Virus record (IMG/VR): IMGVR_UViG_3300006790_000005
Location: 1-43,283 of that record
Length of the DNA stretch: 43,283 bases
Reading direction: 5' to 3' (one strand)
From: a virus
A model generated the notes under the pieces. That model saw only the letters and a program-made list of their open reading frames with translations, ran no database searches and was not told where the DNA came from. This document shows, in pieces, positions 14,543 through 21,987 of this stretch. The first letter of the stretch is position 1. Each line of letters opens with the position of its first letter. The position numbers were made by a program, and so were the translations under genes.

Positions 14543-15318
14543 TGCGACCAAGACTATTGCCATACAAAAGGGGTAGCCGCAGCGCACGGGCGTTGAGCAC
14601 GGCTGCTCGTGTCAGACGACTTAACTTAGTACGTACTAAGCCATTTAACCTGTGGGGTAACGAAGTCGTCATCAACTGGGGAGCAGGAACTAAGCAGTTC
14701 GCCGAAGTGTTTGGCGGCAAAGAGCCTAACTGGATCATCAATCATCCCGAGGCAGTCGAACGTGCCTCCGATAAGCTGGCGTCGCTGAAAGCCTTTGCTG
14801 ATTCGGGCGTCAACCACCCTCTGTTCACAACTAGTAGGGACGAGGCGCAAGAGTGGGTGGACGCAGGCCGTACCTGCGTTGTACGCCACCTGACACGGGG
14901 CAACAGCGGGCGAGGTATAGAACTTATTGACAGCGGCAGAGTGTCTAGTGCGCCTCTTTACACACGGTATGTGCCTAAGTTTGACGAGTACCGAGTCCAC
15001 ATATGGATGGGAGAAGTCCTTGATACTCAACAGAAACGTCGGAGGATTACAGATAATGATACAGGATATGATAACAGAATTAGAAATTCGGCGTCGGGTT
15101 GGGTGTTCTGCCGAGAGCGGCTTAACATCCCAGATGCCGTACTCGCTGTGTCGAAAGCAGCCGTTCAGGCACTTGGACTTGACTTCGGAGCCGTCGATGT
15201 CGGCTTCACAAGAAACACTGAGAGAGCTACGGTATACGAGGTCAATACAGCGCCCGGACTTGAGGGAACAACCCTCGACAGATATGCCCGAGAACTCCGG
15301 AACATTTACCGCACATAG
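14542..15318 (+). CDS. ATP-grasp ligase
   Basis: 258 residues. After a basic N-terminus (residues 1-35, including palindrome-encoded LVRTK), the ATP-grasp blocks appear: KLASLKAFADSGVNHP, CVVRHLTRGNSGRGIELI (nucleotide-binding Lys/Arg and Gly loop), YTRYVPKFDEYRVHIWMGEV, and a C-terminal LDFGAVDVGFTR plus VYEVNTAPGLEGTTLDRY, with the Glu and Asn of ExNxxPG as metal ligands. Such enzymes activate a carboxylate as acylphosphate and join it to an amine. Last enzyme of the amidoligase cluster; substrate unknown. Confidence 0.9.
   Translation: MRPRLLPYKRGSRSARALSTAARVRRLNLVRTKPFNLWGNEVVINWGAGTKQFAEVFGGKEPNWIINHPEAVERASDKLASLKAFADSGVNHPLFTTSRDEAQEWVDAGRTCVVRHLTRGNSGRGIELIDSGRVSSAPLYTRYVPKFDEYRVHIWMGEVLDTQQKRRRITDNDTGYDNRIRNSASGWVFCRERLNIPDAVLAVSKAAVQALGLDFGAVDVGFTRNTERATVYEVNTAPGLEGTTLDRYARELRNIYRT
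14625..14640. repeat. Dispersed palindrome, copy 13 (coding)
   Basis: CTTAGTACGTACTAAG, perfect; read as (N)LVRTK near the N-terminus of the ATP-grasp protein. Confidence 0.9.
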
Positions 15319-15367
15319 CACGTTCAACGACTTAGTGCAACAGGCACGGGAGAGACGTAATGGATAA
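15284..15367 (+). CDS. Possible 27-residue peptide gene
   Basis: A short frame MPENSGTFTAHSTFNDLVQQ... overlaps the end of the ATP-grasp gene and the first bases of the next gene. It would fill the only gap between them, but its ribosome site is poor. It may be spurious. Confidence 0.25.
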   Translation: MPENSGTFTAHSTFNDLVQQARERRNG

Positions 15368-15557
15368 ACCAGAGATAGGACGCATGGTCAGGGTCAGTGT
15401 AGACTGGCACTCGTCCGATATTGTATATACAGGCGCGGTGCATGAGCTGCTTGCAACGCAGTTCGTGCTGTCCCCCTGCTACGTTGAGGGCGTCGGCCAT
15501 GCTGGCGACAGTACGCCTATGGTATTCTTTTACAAAGATGATTGGAGTTACGTATGA
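15360..15557 (+). CDS. Small beta-rich protein
   Basis: 65 residues (MDKPEIGRMVRVSVDWHSSD...), with GGGAGAG upstream. The pattern (MVRVSVDW...IVYTGAVHEL...QFVLSPCYVEG...PMVFFYKDDWSYV) suggests a small beta-barrel (SH3- or Sm-like), typical of phage accessory proteins. Overlaps the next ATG (ATGA). Function unknown. Confidence 0.65.
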   Translation: MDKPEIGRMVRVSVDWHSSDIVYTGAVHELLATQFVLSPCYVEGVGHAGDSTPMVFFYKDDWSYV

Positions 15558-15880
15558 ATAAGATAATGAGGCGGCTTAGGCGACAGGGCGAGGTAGATGA
15601 GACTATGTGGCTGAGCACAGGTGAGGAGAGTTACGATAAGAATTCCGCTATGATGCTACAGCTTGCGAGTGTGTTTGAAAGACTAGCAGTCATTGACGGG
15701 CAGCTATTCCACGACCAGACCGCTGAATGGGAGCAGCTAAAGGCGTATGTATCTGAGAAGGGCGACTCGGTTGAGAACGTCTTTGTGGAGTCCGGTAATA
15801 TAATTGTGCAGTTCCCCGACAGAGATATAATACTATACCTTGAGCGCGGAGAGAGCGGCTGGGTATCGGAGGAGGAGTAA
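15554..15880 (+). CDS. Unknown protein before the sigma factor
   Basis: 108 residues from ATG 15554 (GGAG seven bases upstream; overlaps the previous TGA). The N-terminus is basic (MNKIMRRLRRQGEVD); the rest is acidic, with helices (MMLQLASVFERLAVI) and strands (NIIVQFPDRDIILYLERG). It ends two bases before the sigma factor gene, so a sigma partner or anti-sigma role is possible by position, as phiEco32-like phages carry such a pair elsewhere, but there is no sequence support. Confidence 0.6.
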   Translation: MNKIMRRLRRQGEVDETMWLSTGEESYDKNSAMMLQLASVFERLAVIDGQLFHDQTAEWEQLKAYVSEKGDSVENVFVESGNIIVQFPDRDIILYLERGESGWVSEEE

Positions 15881-15882
15881 CC

Positions 15883-16419
15883 ATGACATTTGATGAGGTA
15901 TACAATAAATACGACAAGCCTCTGCGTACATTGGCAGCATCGTTCTGCCGCAGCGCCCCTGATGATGTGGACGATATCATGCAGGAGATATGGGTGAAGG
16001 TAGCCAGATATCTGCCCACCTACGACCCTGCTAAGGCACGGCCACGCACGTGGATTATGAACATCGGACTGAGTGTCGGGCGTGATTACGTTCGCAACCG
16101 TTCGCGACAGTTCCACGAAAATAACGTAAGTTTGCAGACGTTCGTGGACATTGAGACGGGCGAGGTAGCACTGGAGAATGCAGAGGATAACGCAGACCCC
16201 GAGGCTATCATGCTTGCAGAAGAAGCAGGGGTAGAGTTATACGACGCACTAGATGGGCTGCCTGAGCGGGAAAGAGAAGTGTTCCTGTTGCGGGAGTTCG
16301 AGGGGCTTAGCCACGGTGACATTGCAGATACGTTGGGTATATCACGCCGTACTGCGAGGTCATACCTGACCCGCGCCAAGCAGAACCTGCGTACTGCCAC
16401 ACAGCGTTTCGACTTGTAA
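15883..16419 (+). CDS. ECF-type RNA polymerase sigma factor
   Basis: 178 residues with ribosome site GGAGGAG. Region 2 spans about residues 5-70: DDVDDIMQEIWVKVARYLPT (core binding) and ARPRTWIMNIGLSVGRDYVR (-10 recognition). An acidic linker follows, then region 4 with LPEREREVFLLREFEGLSHG and DIADTLGISRRTARSYLTRA, a helix-turn-helix for the -35 element. It has the ECF domain layout (no regions 1 or 3). It closes the early block and directly precedes a copy of the CAGCGTTT-N12-CGTATAAT element, its probable target. phiEco32-like phages encode a similar sigma for middle and late genes. Confidence 0.95.
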   Translation: MTFDEVYNKYDKPLRTLAASFCRSAPDDVDDIMQEIWVKVARYLPTYDPAKARPRTWIMNIGLSVGRDYVRNRSRQFHENNVSLQTFVDIETGEVALENAEDNADPEAIMLAEEAGVELYDALDGLPEREREVFLLREFEGLSHGDIADTLGISRRTARSYLTRAKQNLRTATQRFDL

Positions 16420-16435
16420 TTCGTAGCGTTGCTTT

Positions 16436-16467
16436 AGCACAGCGTTTTGCAATTTCAATCGTATAAT
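16436..16467 (+). promoter_or_regulatory. Probable phage-sigma promoter for primase-helicase-polymerase genes
   Basis: CAGCGTTT (16440-16447), 12 bases, CGTATAAT (16460-16467). It shares AGCACAGCGTTTTG and AATCGTATAATA with the minus-strand copy at 4545-4574. It lies in the only sizeable gap (16420-16574) between the sigma gene and the replication genes. Confidence 0.75.
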
Positions 16468-16574
16468 AGCTATGCTAGTCGAGCGTTTGCGAGACTTGCT
16501 GAGCACTAGCTAACCAGCGGTGCGAAGCGAGTAGAGCGTTAAGCGAACGAGTAGCCGAGCGAGTGAGACTAGCT
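16468..16574 (+). other. Repeat-rich leader of the primase gene
   Basis: Leader of about 100 bases after the phage-sigma promoter, with no gene. It contains two GAGCGTT units (16481, 16534), several AGCGA/GCGAG units and the 8-base direct repeat TAGCTATG at its two ends (16467 and 16570). Possibly a structured leader or an initiator-binding iteron-like region; evidence is limited to the repeats. Confidence 0.35.
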
Positions 16575-17357
16575 ATGACGGAAATATATTCAGAGATAAA
16601 GCTGATAGGTACGGAGCTAGACGATGGTGAGTCTATCCGTACTACCTGCCCACAGTGCAGAGGTGGCAATAGCGGCGAAGTTAGTTTGTCTGTGACCCGT
16701 GAAGGGAGCGCGCTGCTGTACAATTGCTTTAGGGCAGCGTGTGGTCTGCAAGGTGCTGTAGGAGGAAAACGCTTAGTACGTACTAAGTCAGCCCGCAAAC
16801 AGGGAGTTCAGCCTTTTACCGGAGAGCTGTACCCATTAGACGATGAGTGGGCAGCGTTCCTGTACGAGCGTCAGTACTTTGACCAAGAACATATAGAGAT
16901 TAGTGGAGTGAAGGTCACTAGCGATGGGCGGTGCGCGTATCCAATCTTTGACCCTATGGGTCTGCGCAGAGGGTACGTGCTCCGTGCTTACGACGACCGG
17001 ACACCCAAAGCGTTGACACGGCCAGATAAAGCAGAGCCTCATAGCTCTTGGTACTTGAACTGGTCGAGCAGTAATAACAACACTGTGCTGGTAGTTGAAG
17101 ACATACCTAGCGCAGTACGTGCTGCCAAGTATCGAGACAGCCTAGCCTTATTAGGGACAGGTATAACCGCAGAAGGGCTGGACGAGCTGGCAGCGCACAG
17201 ACGTAACGTAGTGTGGGCTTTAGACGCAGATGCAACTGAACAAGCTATAAGTCTACACAGGAAGTACGGGGTGTACTTTGATAGCAGCAGAGTGATGCAG
17301 TTACCAAAGGACTTAAAAGATATGACAGAGATAGAATTAGTGGAGCAAATAACATGA
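16575..17357 (+). CDS. DNA primase (zinc finger plus TOPRIM)
   Basis: 260 residues from ATG 16575; a GTG four codons upstream is less likely. The N-terminal zinc finger has C25, C28, C51 and C56 (TCPQCRGG, NCFRAACG). The TOPRIM domain shows VLVVEDIPSAVRAAKY (E175) and VVWALDADAT (D217, D219). It resembles the primase half of T7 gp4, here as a gene separate from the helicase. It makes RNA primers at the fork. Palindrome copy 14 encodes KRLVRTKS between the zinc finger and the catalytic part, a linker position. Confidence 0.9.
   Translation: MTEIYSEIKLIGTELDDGESIRTTCPQCRGGNSGEVSLSVTREGSALLYNCFRAACGLQGAVGGKRLVRTKSARKQGVQPFTGELYPLDDEWAAFLYERQYFDQEHIEISGVKVTSDGRCAYPIFDPMGLRRGYVLRAYDDRTPKALTRPDKAEPHSSWYLNWSSSNNNTVLVVEDIPSAVRAAKYRDSLALLGTGITAEGLDELAAHRRNVVWALDADATEQAISLHRKYGVYFDSSRVMQLPKDLKDMTEIELVEQIT
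16772..16787. repeat. Dispersed palindrome, copy 14 (coding)
   Basis: CTTAGTACGTACTAAG, perfect; read as (R)LVRTK in the primase linker. Confidence 0.9.
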
Positions 17358-17419
17358 TATATAATTTAAGCAGGCGTAGACTCAGCTCCCTTCCAACCTT
17401 TACATGGGAAAGTAAATGA
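17354..17419 (+). CDS. 21-residue minigene between primase and helicase
   Basis: MIYNLSRRRLSSLPTFTWES plus Lys. Its ATG overlaps the primase stop (ATGA), its TGA overlaps the helicase ATG (ATGA), and GGAG lies eight bases upstream. It fills the only gap between the two genes and would couple helicase translation to primase. It may act as a peptide or only as a coupling leader; no family can be assigned at this size. Confidence 0.5.
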   Translation: MIYNLSRRRLSSLPTFTWESK

Positions 17420-18627
17420 GCGAGAGAAACCTAGTCGCTGCCTGTATGCGGGACAGGTCAGCGTTCGAGCAGGTATACCCGCATCTAACGGAGGGAGATA
17501 TCAGTGAGCAGAGCAACATTATCGTCGAGCATATTCGGCAGTACTACGACCGCGACTCGGAGGCGCTTTCGTGTGATAGTGAGATACTGGCACGCGACGT
17601 CCAGAGAAGCATGGCGAACCCTAAACACAAAGAAACCTTTGCTACTCTCGTTACCCAAATATCAGAGGTTGAGGTCTCGCCTGCGAATGTCGTACACGAT
17701 TTTGTCGGGGTCAAGCGTGAAGCCGTGGGCGCACAGCTTGCGTCCGCACTTCTGGCTGGAAGGGACTCGCCCGAAGTACTCACGCTCGTATCGGAATACG
17801 AGAAATGGGCAAATGCCGACTCCATTGCGGACGAGGAAACCGAGATACTTAGTGGGGTTAGCGCCGTAGACTTAGTACGTACTAACTATACCGAGGAGAA
17901 TCTCATAAAGGTATACCCTAAAGCCTTGAACGATAGGCTGGACGGCGGCTGCCTACGTGGGCATCACATCGTCATCTTTGCCCGTCCTGAGATGGGCAAG
18001 ACTCTAATGCTGGTGAATATGATATTCGGATTCCTTCGGCAGGGCTTACGTGTGTTGTACGTGGGTAACGAAGATCCTCTGGCTGACATTATCATGCGAG
18101 TCTTCTCGCGCTTGTCAGGCAAGACTAAGTACGACGTGATAGAAGACCCAGAGGGTGCCGACACTTTGGCACGAGAACGGGGCTACAATAATATAGTCTT
18201 CGCTGGTTTAACCCCGGGCACGCCACGAGAGATAGAGAAGCTCATCGTAGATAATGAGCCTGACGTGGTGCTTATTGACCAGTTACGCAACCTTAACGTG
18301 GGAGAGGAGCAGTTTGTTCAGAAACTTGAGAAGGCGGCTACGGCGGCACGTAACCTCGGCAAGCGCCACAATGTACTTATGGTCAGTGTCACTCAGGCGG
18401 GCGACAGCGCAACTGGTAAGGCTGTACTTGAGATGGGGGACGTTGACTCCAGCAATACAGGCATACCTGCACAAGCTGACGTTATGGTTGGACTCAGTGC
18501 TGCTGTGGACGACGAGGCTAATAACCGCAGGGTAATATCCCTGCCTAAGAACAAGCGGTCAGGTCGGCATGACTATTTCACAGTAGGAATCGACCCAACG
18601 CTTAGCAAAGTGAGGAGTATCGAATGA
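17416..18627 (+). CDS. Replicative DNA helicase (DnaB/T7 gp4 type)
   Basis: 403 residues. An N-terminal helical domain (1-145) is followed by a linker and a RecA-type motor with Walker A ARPEMGKT (189-196), VLYVGNED (motif 1a region), Walker B VVLIDQL (284-290) and a sensor SVTQAGDS. A late VISLPKNKRSGRH supplies the expected C-terminal Lys/Arg loop. It is the ring helicase of the fork. The ribosome site is weak; translation is coupled to the 21-residue minigene. Palindrome copy 15 encodes DLVRTNY (152-158) in the linker between the two domains. Confidence 0.92.
   Translation: MSERNLVAACMRDRSAFEQVYPHLTEGDISEQSNIIVEHIRQYYDRDSEALSCDSEILARDVQRSMANPKHKETFATLVTQISEVEVSPANVVHDFVGVKREAVGAQLASALLAGRDSPEVLTLVSEYEKWANADSIADEETEILSGVSAVDLVRTNYTEENLIKVYPKALNDRLDGGCLRGHHIVIFARPEMGKTLMLVNMIFGFLRQGLRVLYVGNEDPLADIIMRVFSRLSGKTKYDVIEDPEGADTLARERGYNNIVFAGLTPGTPREIEKLIVDNEPDVVLIDQLRNLNVGEEQFVQKLEKAATAARNLGKRHNVLMVSVTQAGDSATGKAVLEMGDVDSSNTGIPAQADVMVGLSAAVDDEANNRRVISLPKNKRSGRHDYFTVGIDPTLSKVRSIE
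17871..17886. repeat. Dispersed palindrome, copy 15 (coding)
   Basis: CTTAGTACGTACTAAC with the full core; read as (D)LVRTN in the helicase interdomain linker. Confidence 0.9.
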
Positions 18628-18917
18628 CAGGAGCAATCGTAGCAGGTGTGATGTTTGTGTGCGCTGCTATTCCAGAGGGTATGGAAGCGGCACAGGTTGA
18701 GCAGATAGCAGGCGTGTATTTCTACAGCGTGCCAGTGGAGAACCTAGCGGAAGAGCCTTCGTGGTTTAATCTTATCGCTCGTGCCGAGGGATGTGTCGAG
18801 GTGCCTGACCAGTTTGCTCAAGACCACTGTTTCCGAGGCACGTATGTCGACAAAGAGTGGGAGGAGTCGGAGTTTTCCGGCATCGCCTGCGCAGAAGGAG
18901 TATGTCACAATGATTAA
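18624..18917 (+). CDS. Small exported Cys-containing protein
   Basis: 97 residues, starting ATGA over the helicase stop. The N-terminus MTGAIVAGVMFVCAAIPEGM looks like a signal peptide or membrane anchor. The mature part has four Cys (EGCVEVPDQFAQDHCFRG and SGIACAEGVCHND) that could form two disulfides in the periplasm. It sits, with the lipoprotein gene that follows, between helicase and polymerase. An envelope role is inferred; no family recognised. Confidence 0.6.
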   Translation: MTGAIVAGVMFVCAAIPEGMEAAQVEQIAGVYFYSVPVENLAEEPSWFNLIARAEGCVEVPDQFAQDHCFRGTYVDKEWEESEFSGIACAEGVCHND

Positions 18918-19215
18918 GAACATTATCATTATAATGCTCATCATGCTACTGGTGATGGGCTGTGCGTCCGTCCCCTACGTAGAGGTAGGGGCGGGCAAGA
19001 ACACATCGTTCCACAACAGCATGGAGTGGGAGGATGCAGACGACATTGCACTTACCGGAGAGCTGGGGCTGGAGTGGGAGCACAGTGACTTAGTACGTAC
19101 TAAGTGTAGGTACTTACACGTGTCTCAGTGGTTCGCAGGCCCTCCGTTTAACAACGAGCAGGAGAGTAGCCTCGACCATTTCGGCTGCTCCGCACAGTAC
19201 AAGTGGGCACAGTAA
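18910..19215 (+). CDS. Small outer-membrane lipoprotein
   Basis: 101 residues from ATG 18910 (GGAG upstream). The signal peptide MIKNIIIIMLIMLLVMGCAS carries a lipobox with Cys18 as the lipidated residue. The mature part is beta-rich and acidic (SVPYVEVGAGKNTSFHNSME), with alternating strands. Early phage lipoproteins of this size (T5 Llp, phi80 Cor) block the receptor and prevent superinfection; that role here is inference from type and timing. Palindrome copy 16 encodes DLVRTKC. The stop overlaps the polymerase ATG (TAATG). Confidence 0.75.
   Translation: MIKNIIIIMLIMLLVMGCASVPYVEVGAGKNTSFHNSMEWEDADDIALTGELGLEWEHSDLVRTKCRYLHVSQWFAGPPFNNEQESSLDHFGCSAQYKWAQ
19089..19104. repeat. Dispersed palindrome, copy 16 (coding)
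   Basis: CTTAGTACGTACTAAG, perfect; read as (D)LVRTK in the lipoprotein gene. Confidence 0.9.
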
Positions 19216-21086
19216 TGCACACAGAACTACCGTGGTTCTTGGAGAATCCACGTCCCGAGATATTTGATGACCCGAGTACCAAGTACGTAGTAGTTGACTT
19301 CGAGACTACCGTGCTTCAAAAGGGCAGCCCACTCAACGAGGACAACCGTATCGTTCTCGCTGTGTGGGACTGTTCTTGGAAAGAGGAGACGTACCAGTTC
19401 GGCGGCGAGTATGACTTGGACGCTTTAGTAGCGGACTGCAACGAGGCTGACTTCATTGTCGCTCACAACGCTAAGTTTGAGTTACAGTGGTTGGCACGAT
19501 GTGGTCTCGAATTAGAGAATGTTCTGGTCTTCGACACGATGGTAGCGGAGTACGTACTCGGCGGCAATCGCTGGCAGTTCCACGCGCTTAGCCTTGAGGC
19601 GTGTGGTCAGCGCAGGCTCAACGAGGGCAAGGTCGGTATCATCAGTAAAATGTACAAAGCTAACTTGTGCAGCACAGAGATACCGGAGTCGTGGCTACTT
19701 CACTATTGCAGGCAGGACGTTCATCTTACGCATCGCCTGTTTAAGGCGCAGCTAGAGGCCATCAAGGAGGAGGATTTGTGGAACGTAGTGTGGACCCGGA
19801 TGCTTACTATTCCGATCCTAGCTGACATAGAGACCAATGGCATGGTACTTGATCCGCACTTAGTACGTACTAGGTTTGCTGCAGTACAGACAGAGGCGCT
19901 TAACTTAGAGCGTGACCTTAATCGTATCACGGGAGGTATAAATGTTAACAGTACCAAGCAGTTAGCTGAGTTCTTGTACGACACTATGGGATTCAACGAG
20001 GTACGTAAACGTGTTGGACGGGACTGGATTCCAGACCGAACGGCGAAGGGTAAACCAAAGACAGATGCAGCTACCATTGCACAGCTCAAGGCTACGACCG
20101 CAGAGCAGCGTGAGTTCCTTGAGAAGTTCAAGCGGAGCAAGGAGCTATACAATGAACTTACTAAGTATCTTACCAAGTTTGACGCTTGCTGCGACGAGTC
20201 CGGAGGACTTCTCAAAGCACAGTTCAACCAGACTAATACTAAGACACATCGACTCTCATCTACCGGACTGGAGTATACCGCTCAGTTCCAGAACTTTCCT
20301 CGGGCGTATAAGCCGATGTTTATGGCGCGTCGTGACGGCTGGCTCGTCGGCGAGGGAGACGGGTCACAGTTGGAGTTCAGGGTCGCTGCGCATCTCGGAA
20401 GGGACAAGGTGGCAATTCAGGATATCGTTGAGGGAATCGACGTCCACTCTGCTACTGCTGATATCATTGGGGTATCCAGACAAGAAGCAAAGGCACACAC
20501 ATTTAAGCCTCTCTATGGAGGTCGAAGCGGAACACCTGATGAGGTCGCATATTATGAGTATTTTCAAGAGCGGTATGCGGGAATTACATCTACTCAGCAG
20601 GATTGGATTGAACGGGTCTTACAGGACAAATGTCTACGCACGGAATGGGGGCTTACCTACTATTGGCCCAACACTAGAGCGGAATATAACGGTCGCGGAA
20701 AACGTTACGTTACCAACACAACGTCCATCTGCAACTATCCTGTACAAGCGTTCGCCACCGCAGAGATTATCCCTATCGCGCTCGTCTACGCATGGCACCG
20801 CCTCAAGCGTAGCGACTTGGAGATGTTCCTAGTCAACACAGTGCACGACAGCATCATCGCAGAACTGCCCGAGTCGGAGGTCGAGGCGTTCCATGAGCTG
20901 TGCCAGCAGTGCTTTATAACTGATGTGTATGACTATATGCAGAAAGTTTATAAGATAGGACTAGTCGTACCCCTCGGGTGCGGCGTTGCAACAGACAGCC
21001 ATTGGGGGAGCAAGGACGAGACTAGCTATTCAGCCCCAGAGGAGCTATGGAAACCAGCATACGACGCAGCGTTTGAGACTGCGTAA
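19215..21086 (+). CDS. Family A DNA polymerase with 3'-5' exonuclease
   Basis: 623 residues from ATG 19215 (TAATG overlap with the lipoprotein stop; an upstream GTG is less likely). The exonuclease domain has D28/E30 (VVVDFETTV), AHNAKFELQW (Glu89 where Asp is usual) and HYCRQDVHL (Y164, D168). The polymerase domain has motif A GEGDGSQLEFR (D382), motif B RQEAKAHTFKPLYGG with R422, K426, F430 and Y434 at O-helix spacing, and motif C NTVHDSIIAE (H544, D545). The length suits a T7-type replicative polymerase. Palindrome copy 17 encodes HLVRTRF at 216-221, between the two domains. Confidence 0.97.
   Translation: MHTELPWFLENPRPEIFDDPSTKYVVVDFETTVLQKGSPLNEDNRIVLAVWDCSWKEETYQFGGEYDLDALVADCNEADFIVAHNAKFELQWLARCGLELENVLVFDTMVAEYVLGGNRWQFHALSLEACGQRRLNEGKVGIISKMYKANLCSTEIPESWLLHYCRQDVHLTHRLFKAQLEAIKEEDLWNVVWTRMLTIPILADIETNGMVLDPHLVRTRFAAVQTEALNLERDLNRITGGINVNSTKQLAEFLYDTMGFNEVRKRVGRDWIPDRTAKGKPKTDAATIAQLKATTAEQREFLEKFKRSKELYNELTKYLTKFDACCDESGGLLKAQFNQTNTKTHRLSSTGLEYTAQFQNFPRAYKPMFMARRDGWLVGEGDGSQLEFRVAAHLGRDKVAIQDIVEGIDVHSATADIIGVSRQEAKAHTFKPLYGGRSGTPDEVAYYEYFQERYAGITSTQQDWIERVLQDKCLRTEWGLTYYWPNTRAEYNGRGKRYVTNTTSICNYPVQAFATAEIIPIALVYAWHRLKRSDLEMFLVNTVHDSIIAELPESEVEAFHELCQQCFITDVYDYMQKVYKIGLVVPLGCGVATDSHWGSKDETSYSAPEELWKPAYDAAFETA
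19859..19874. repeat. Dispersed palindrome, copy 17 (variant, coding)
   Basis: CTTAGTACGTACTAGG, one change from consensus, giving (H)LVRTR in the DNA polymerase. This variant changes Lys to Arg, not a stop. Confidence 0.85.
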
Positions 21087-21094
21087 CGTATAAT
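21067..21094 (+). promoter_or_regulatory. Probable phage-sigma promoter before the ssDNA-binding protein gene
   Basis: CAGCGTTT (21067-21074), 12 bases, CGTATAAT (21087-21094). The upstream block lies within the last codons of the polymerase gene; the -10 block starts one base after its stop. Same spacing as the copies at 4545 (minus) and 16440. It would boost the ssDNA-binding protein and the nuclease genes. Confidence 0.75.
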
Positions 21095-21128
21095 ATATAT
21101 GTAGGATAATAAAATAGGAGTTCGTTAT

Positions 21129-21731
21129 ATGCAAAACTACACAGGTGTAGTATCTGAGAAGAGCTACAAGGATTTTACTGATCGCAAGACAGGCGCAGAC
21201 ATTGTGCTCAAGTCTTTCCGTGTCGATGGTAATGGCAAGTGGTTCCGTACTGGTACAGAAGATCTGCCACACCCAGAGGGCACGCCTATCCGCTTCTCTG
21301 CTAACCCGCAGAACGGGCAGGTAGACCTCAAGACTGTCACGGTAGTTGACCAGCAGGATGTTCAAGCAGCCCCAAAGCCCCCAGCCCGTCAAGGTGGTGG
21401 CGGTGGCTACCAGAAGAAAGGCGGTGAGAATTGGGAGGCACGGCAGAAGTACTGGGAAAACAAAGAAGAGCGCGACATTGAGGTCGTAGAGCCTCGCATT
21501 ACATTCTCTGCTGCACAGCGTGACGCAATCACAGTAATCACTTCTGCGCTTGCTAACGACTGCCTGAGCTTTGGCAACAGTGCGAAAGGCAAGCGGCTAG
21601 ATATGCTGCTTGGCTACATCGACCAAGTTGCGCATCAGTTCTACGAGCAGCGTTTTAATGGCACGTTCAAAGATGCGGGAGCTACTACTCTGTCCAACGC
21701 AGCAGGGTCGAGCGAAGATTACGATGAGTAA
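21129..21731 (+). CDS. Probable single-stranded DNA-binding protein
   Basis: 200 residues, with TAGGAG upstream. The N-terminal half reads like an OB fold (NYTGVVSEKSYKDFTDRKTG, KSFRVDGNGKWFRTG), followed by a flexible Gly/Pro linker (PPARQGGGGGYQKKGG), a helical segment and an acidic C-terminal tail (SSEDYDE), the usual layout of phage ssDNA-binding proteins whose tail contacts polymerase or helicase. It directly follows the polymerase and has its own promoter, fitting high demand. The assignment is by layout, not by strong family match. Confidence 0.7.
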   Translation: MQNYTGVVSEKSYKDFTDRKTGADIVLKSFRVDGNGKWFRTGTEDLPHPEGTPIRFSANPQNGQVDLKTVTVVDQQDVQAAPKPPARQGGGGGYQKKGGENWEARQKYWENKEERDIEVVEPRITFSAAQRDAITVITSALANDCLSFGNSAKGKRLDMLLGYIDQVAHQFYEQRFNGTFKDAGATTLSNAAGSSEDYDE

Positions 21732-21987
21732 TTACTTGCATGAGAATGAGCGTTACTACGTCGAGGTTGTGGAGAGAGACTTCTACAGCAGCCAGAACGA
21801 CTATGAAGTAGGCTACGGTCTGTTCAATAAGGCGACGGGGGTGATGGAGTACATCACCGCCTCGCTGCCCGAGGCTATCTTTAACGCCGAGCAGTTCGAC
21901 GTGACTCTGGAGAATAGGACATGGGAGTGGATTCGCTCACGCGGAGGTGCGCTGCCGATGGACTTTGACGAGACACAGGTTAACTGA
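21724..21987 (+). CDS. Small unknown replication-region protein
   Basis: 87 residues from ATG 21724, overlapping the end of the gene before by eight bases and the exonuclease start by one (TGATG). Acidic and aromatic: ERYYVEVVERDFYSSQNDYE, TASLPEAIFNAEQFDVTLEN, TWEWIRSRGG. A compact alpha/beta fold is likely. No family recognised; the context suggests a replication accessory. Confidence 0.6.
   Translation: MSNYLHENERYYVEVVERDFYSSQNDYEVGYGLFNKATGVMEYITASLPEAIFNAEQFDVTLENRTWEWIRSRGGALPMDFDETQVN

Noticed and set aside
16390-16418. CAGCGTTT near the end of the sigma gene as another phage-sigma promoter
   Set aside because: The block 12 bases downstream is CGTAGCGT, which lacks the TATAAT part.
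19548-19559. GAGTACGTACTC as a further palindrome copy
   Set aside because: Only the inner ten bases match; the outer bases differ on both sides and it encodes conserved exonuclease-domain residues.
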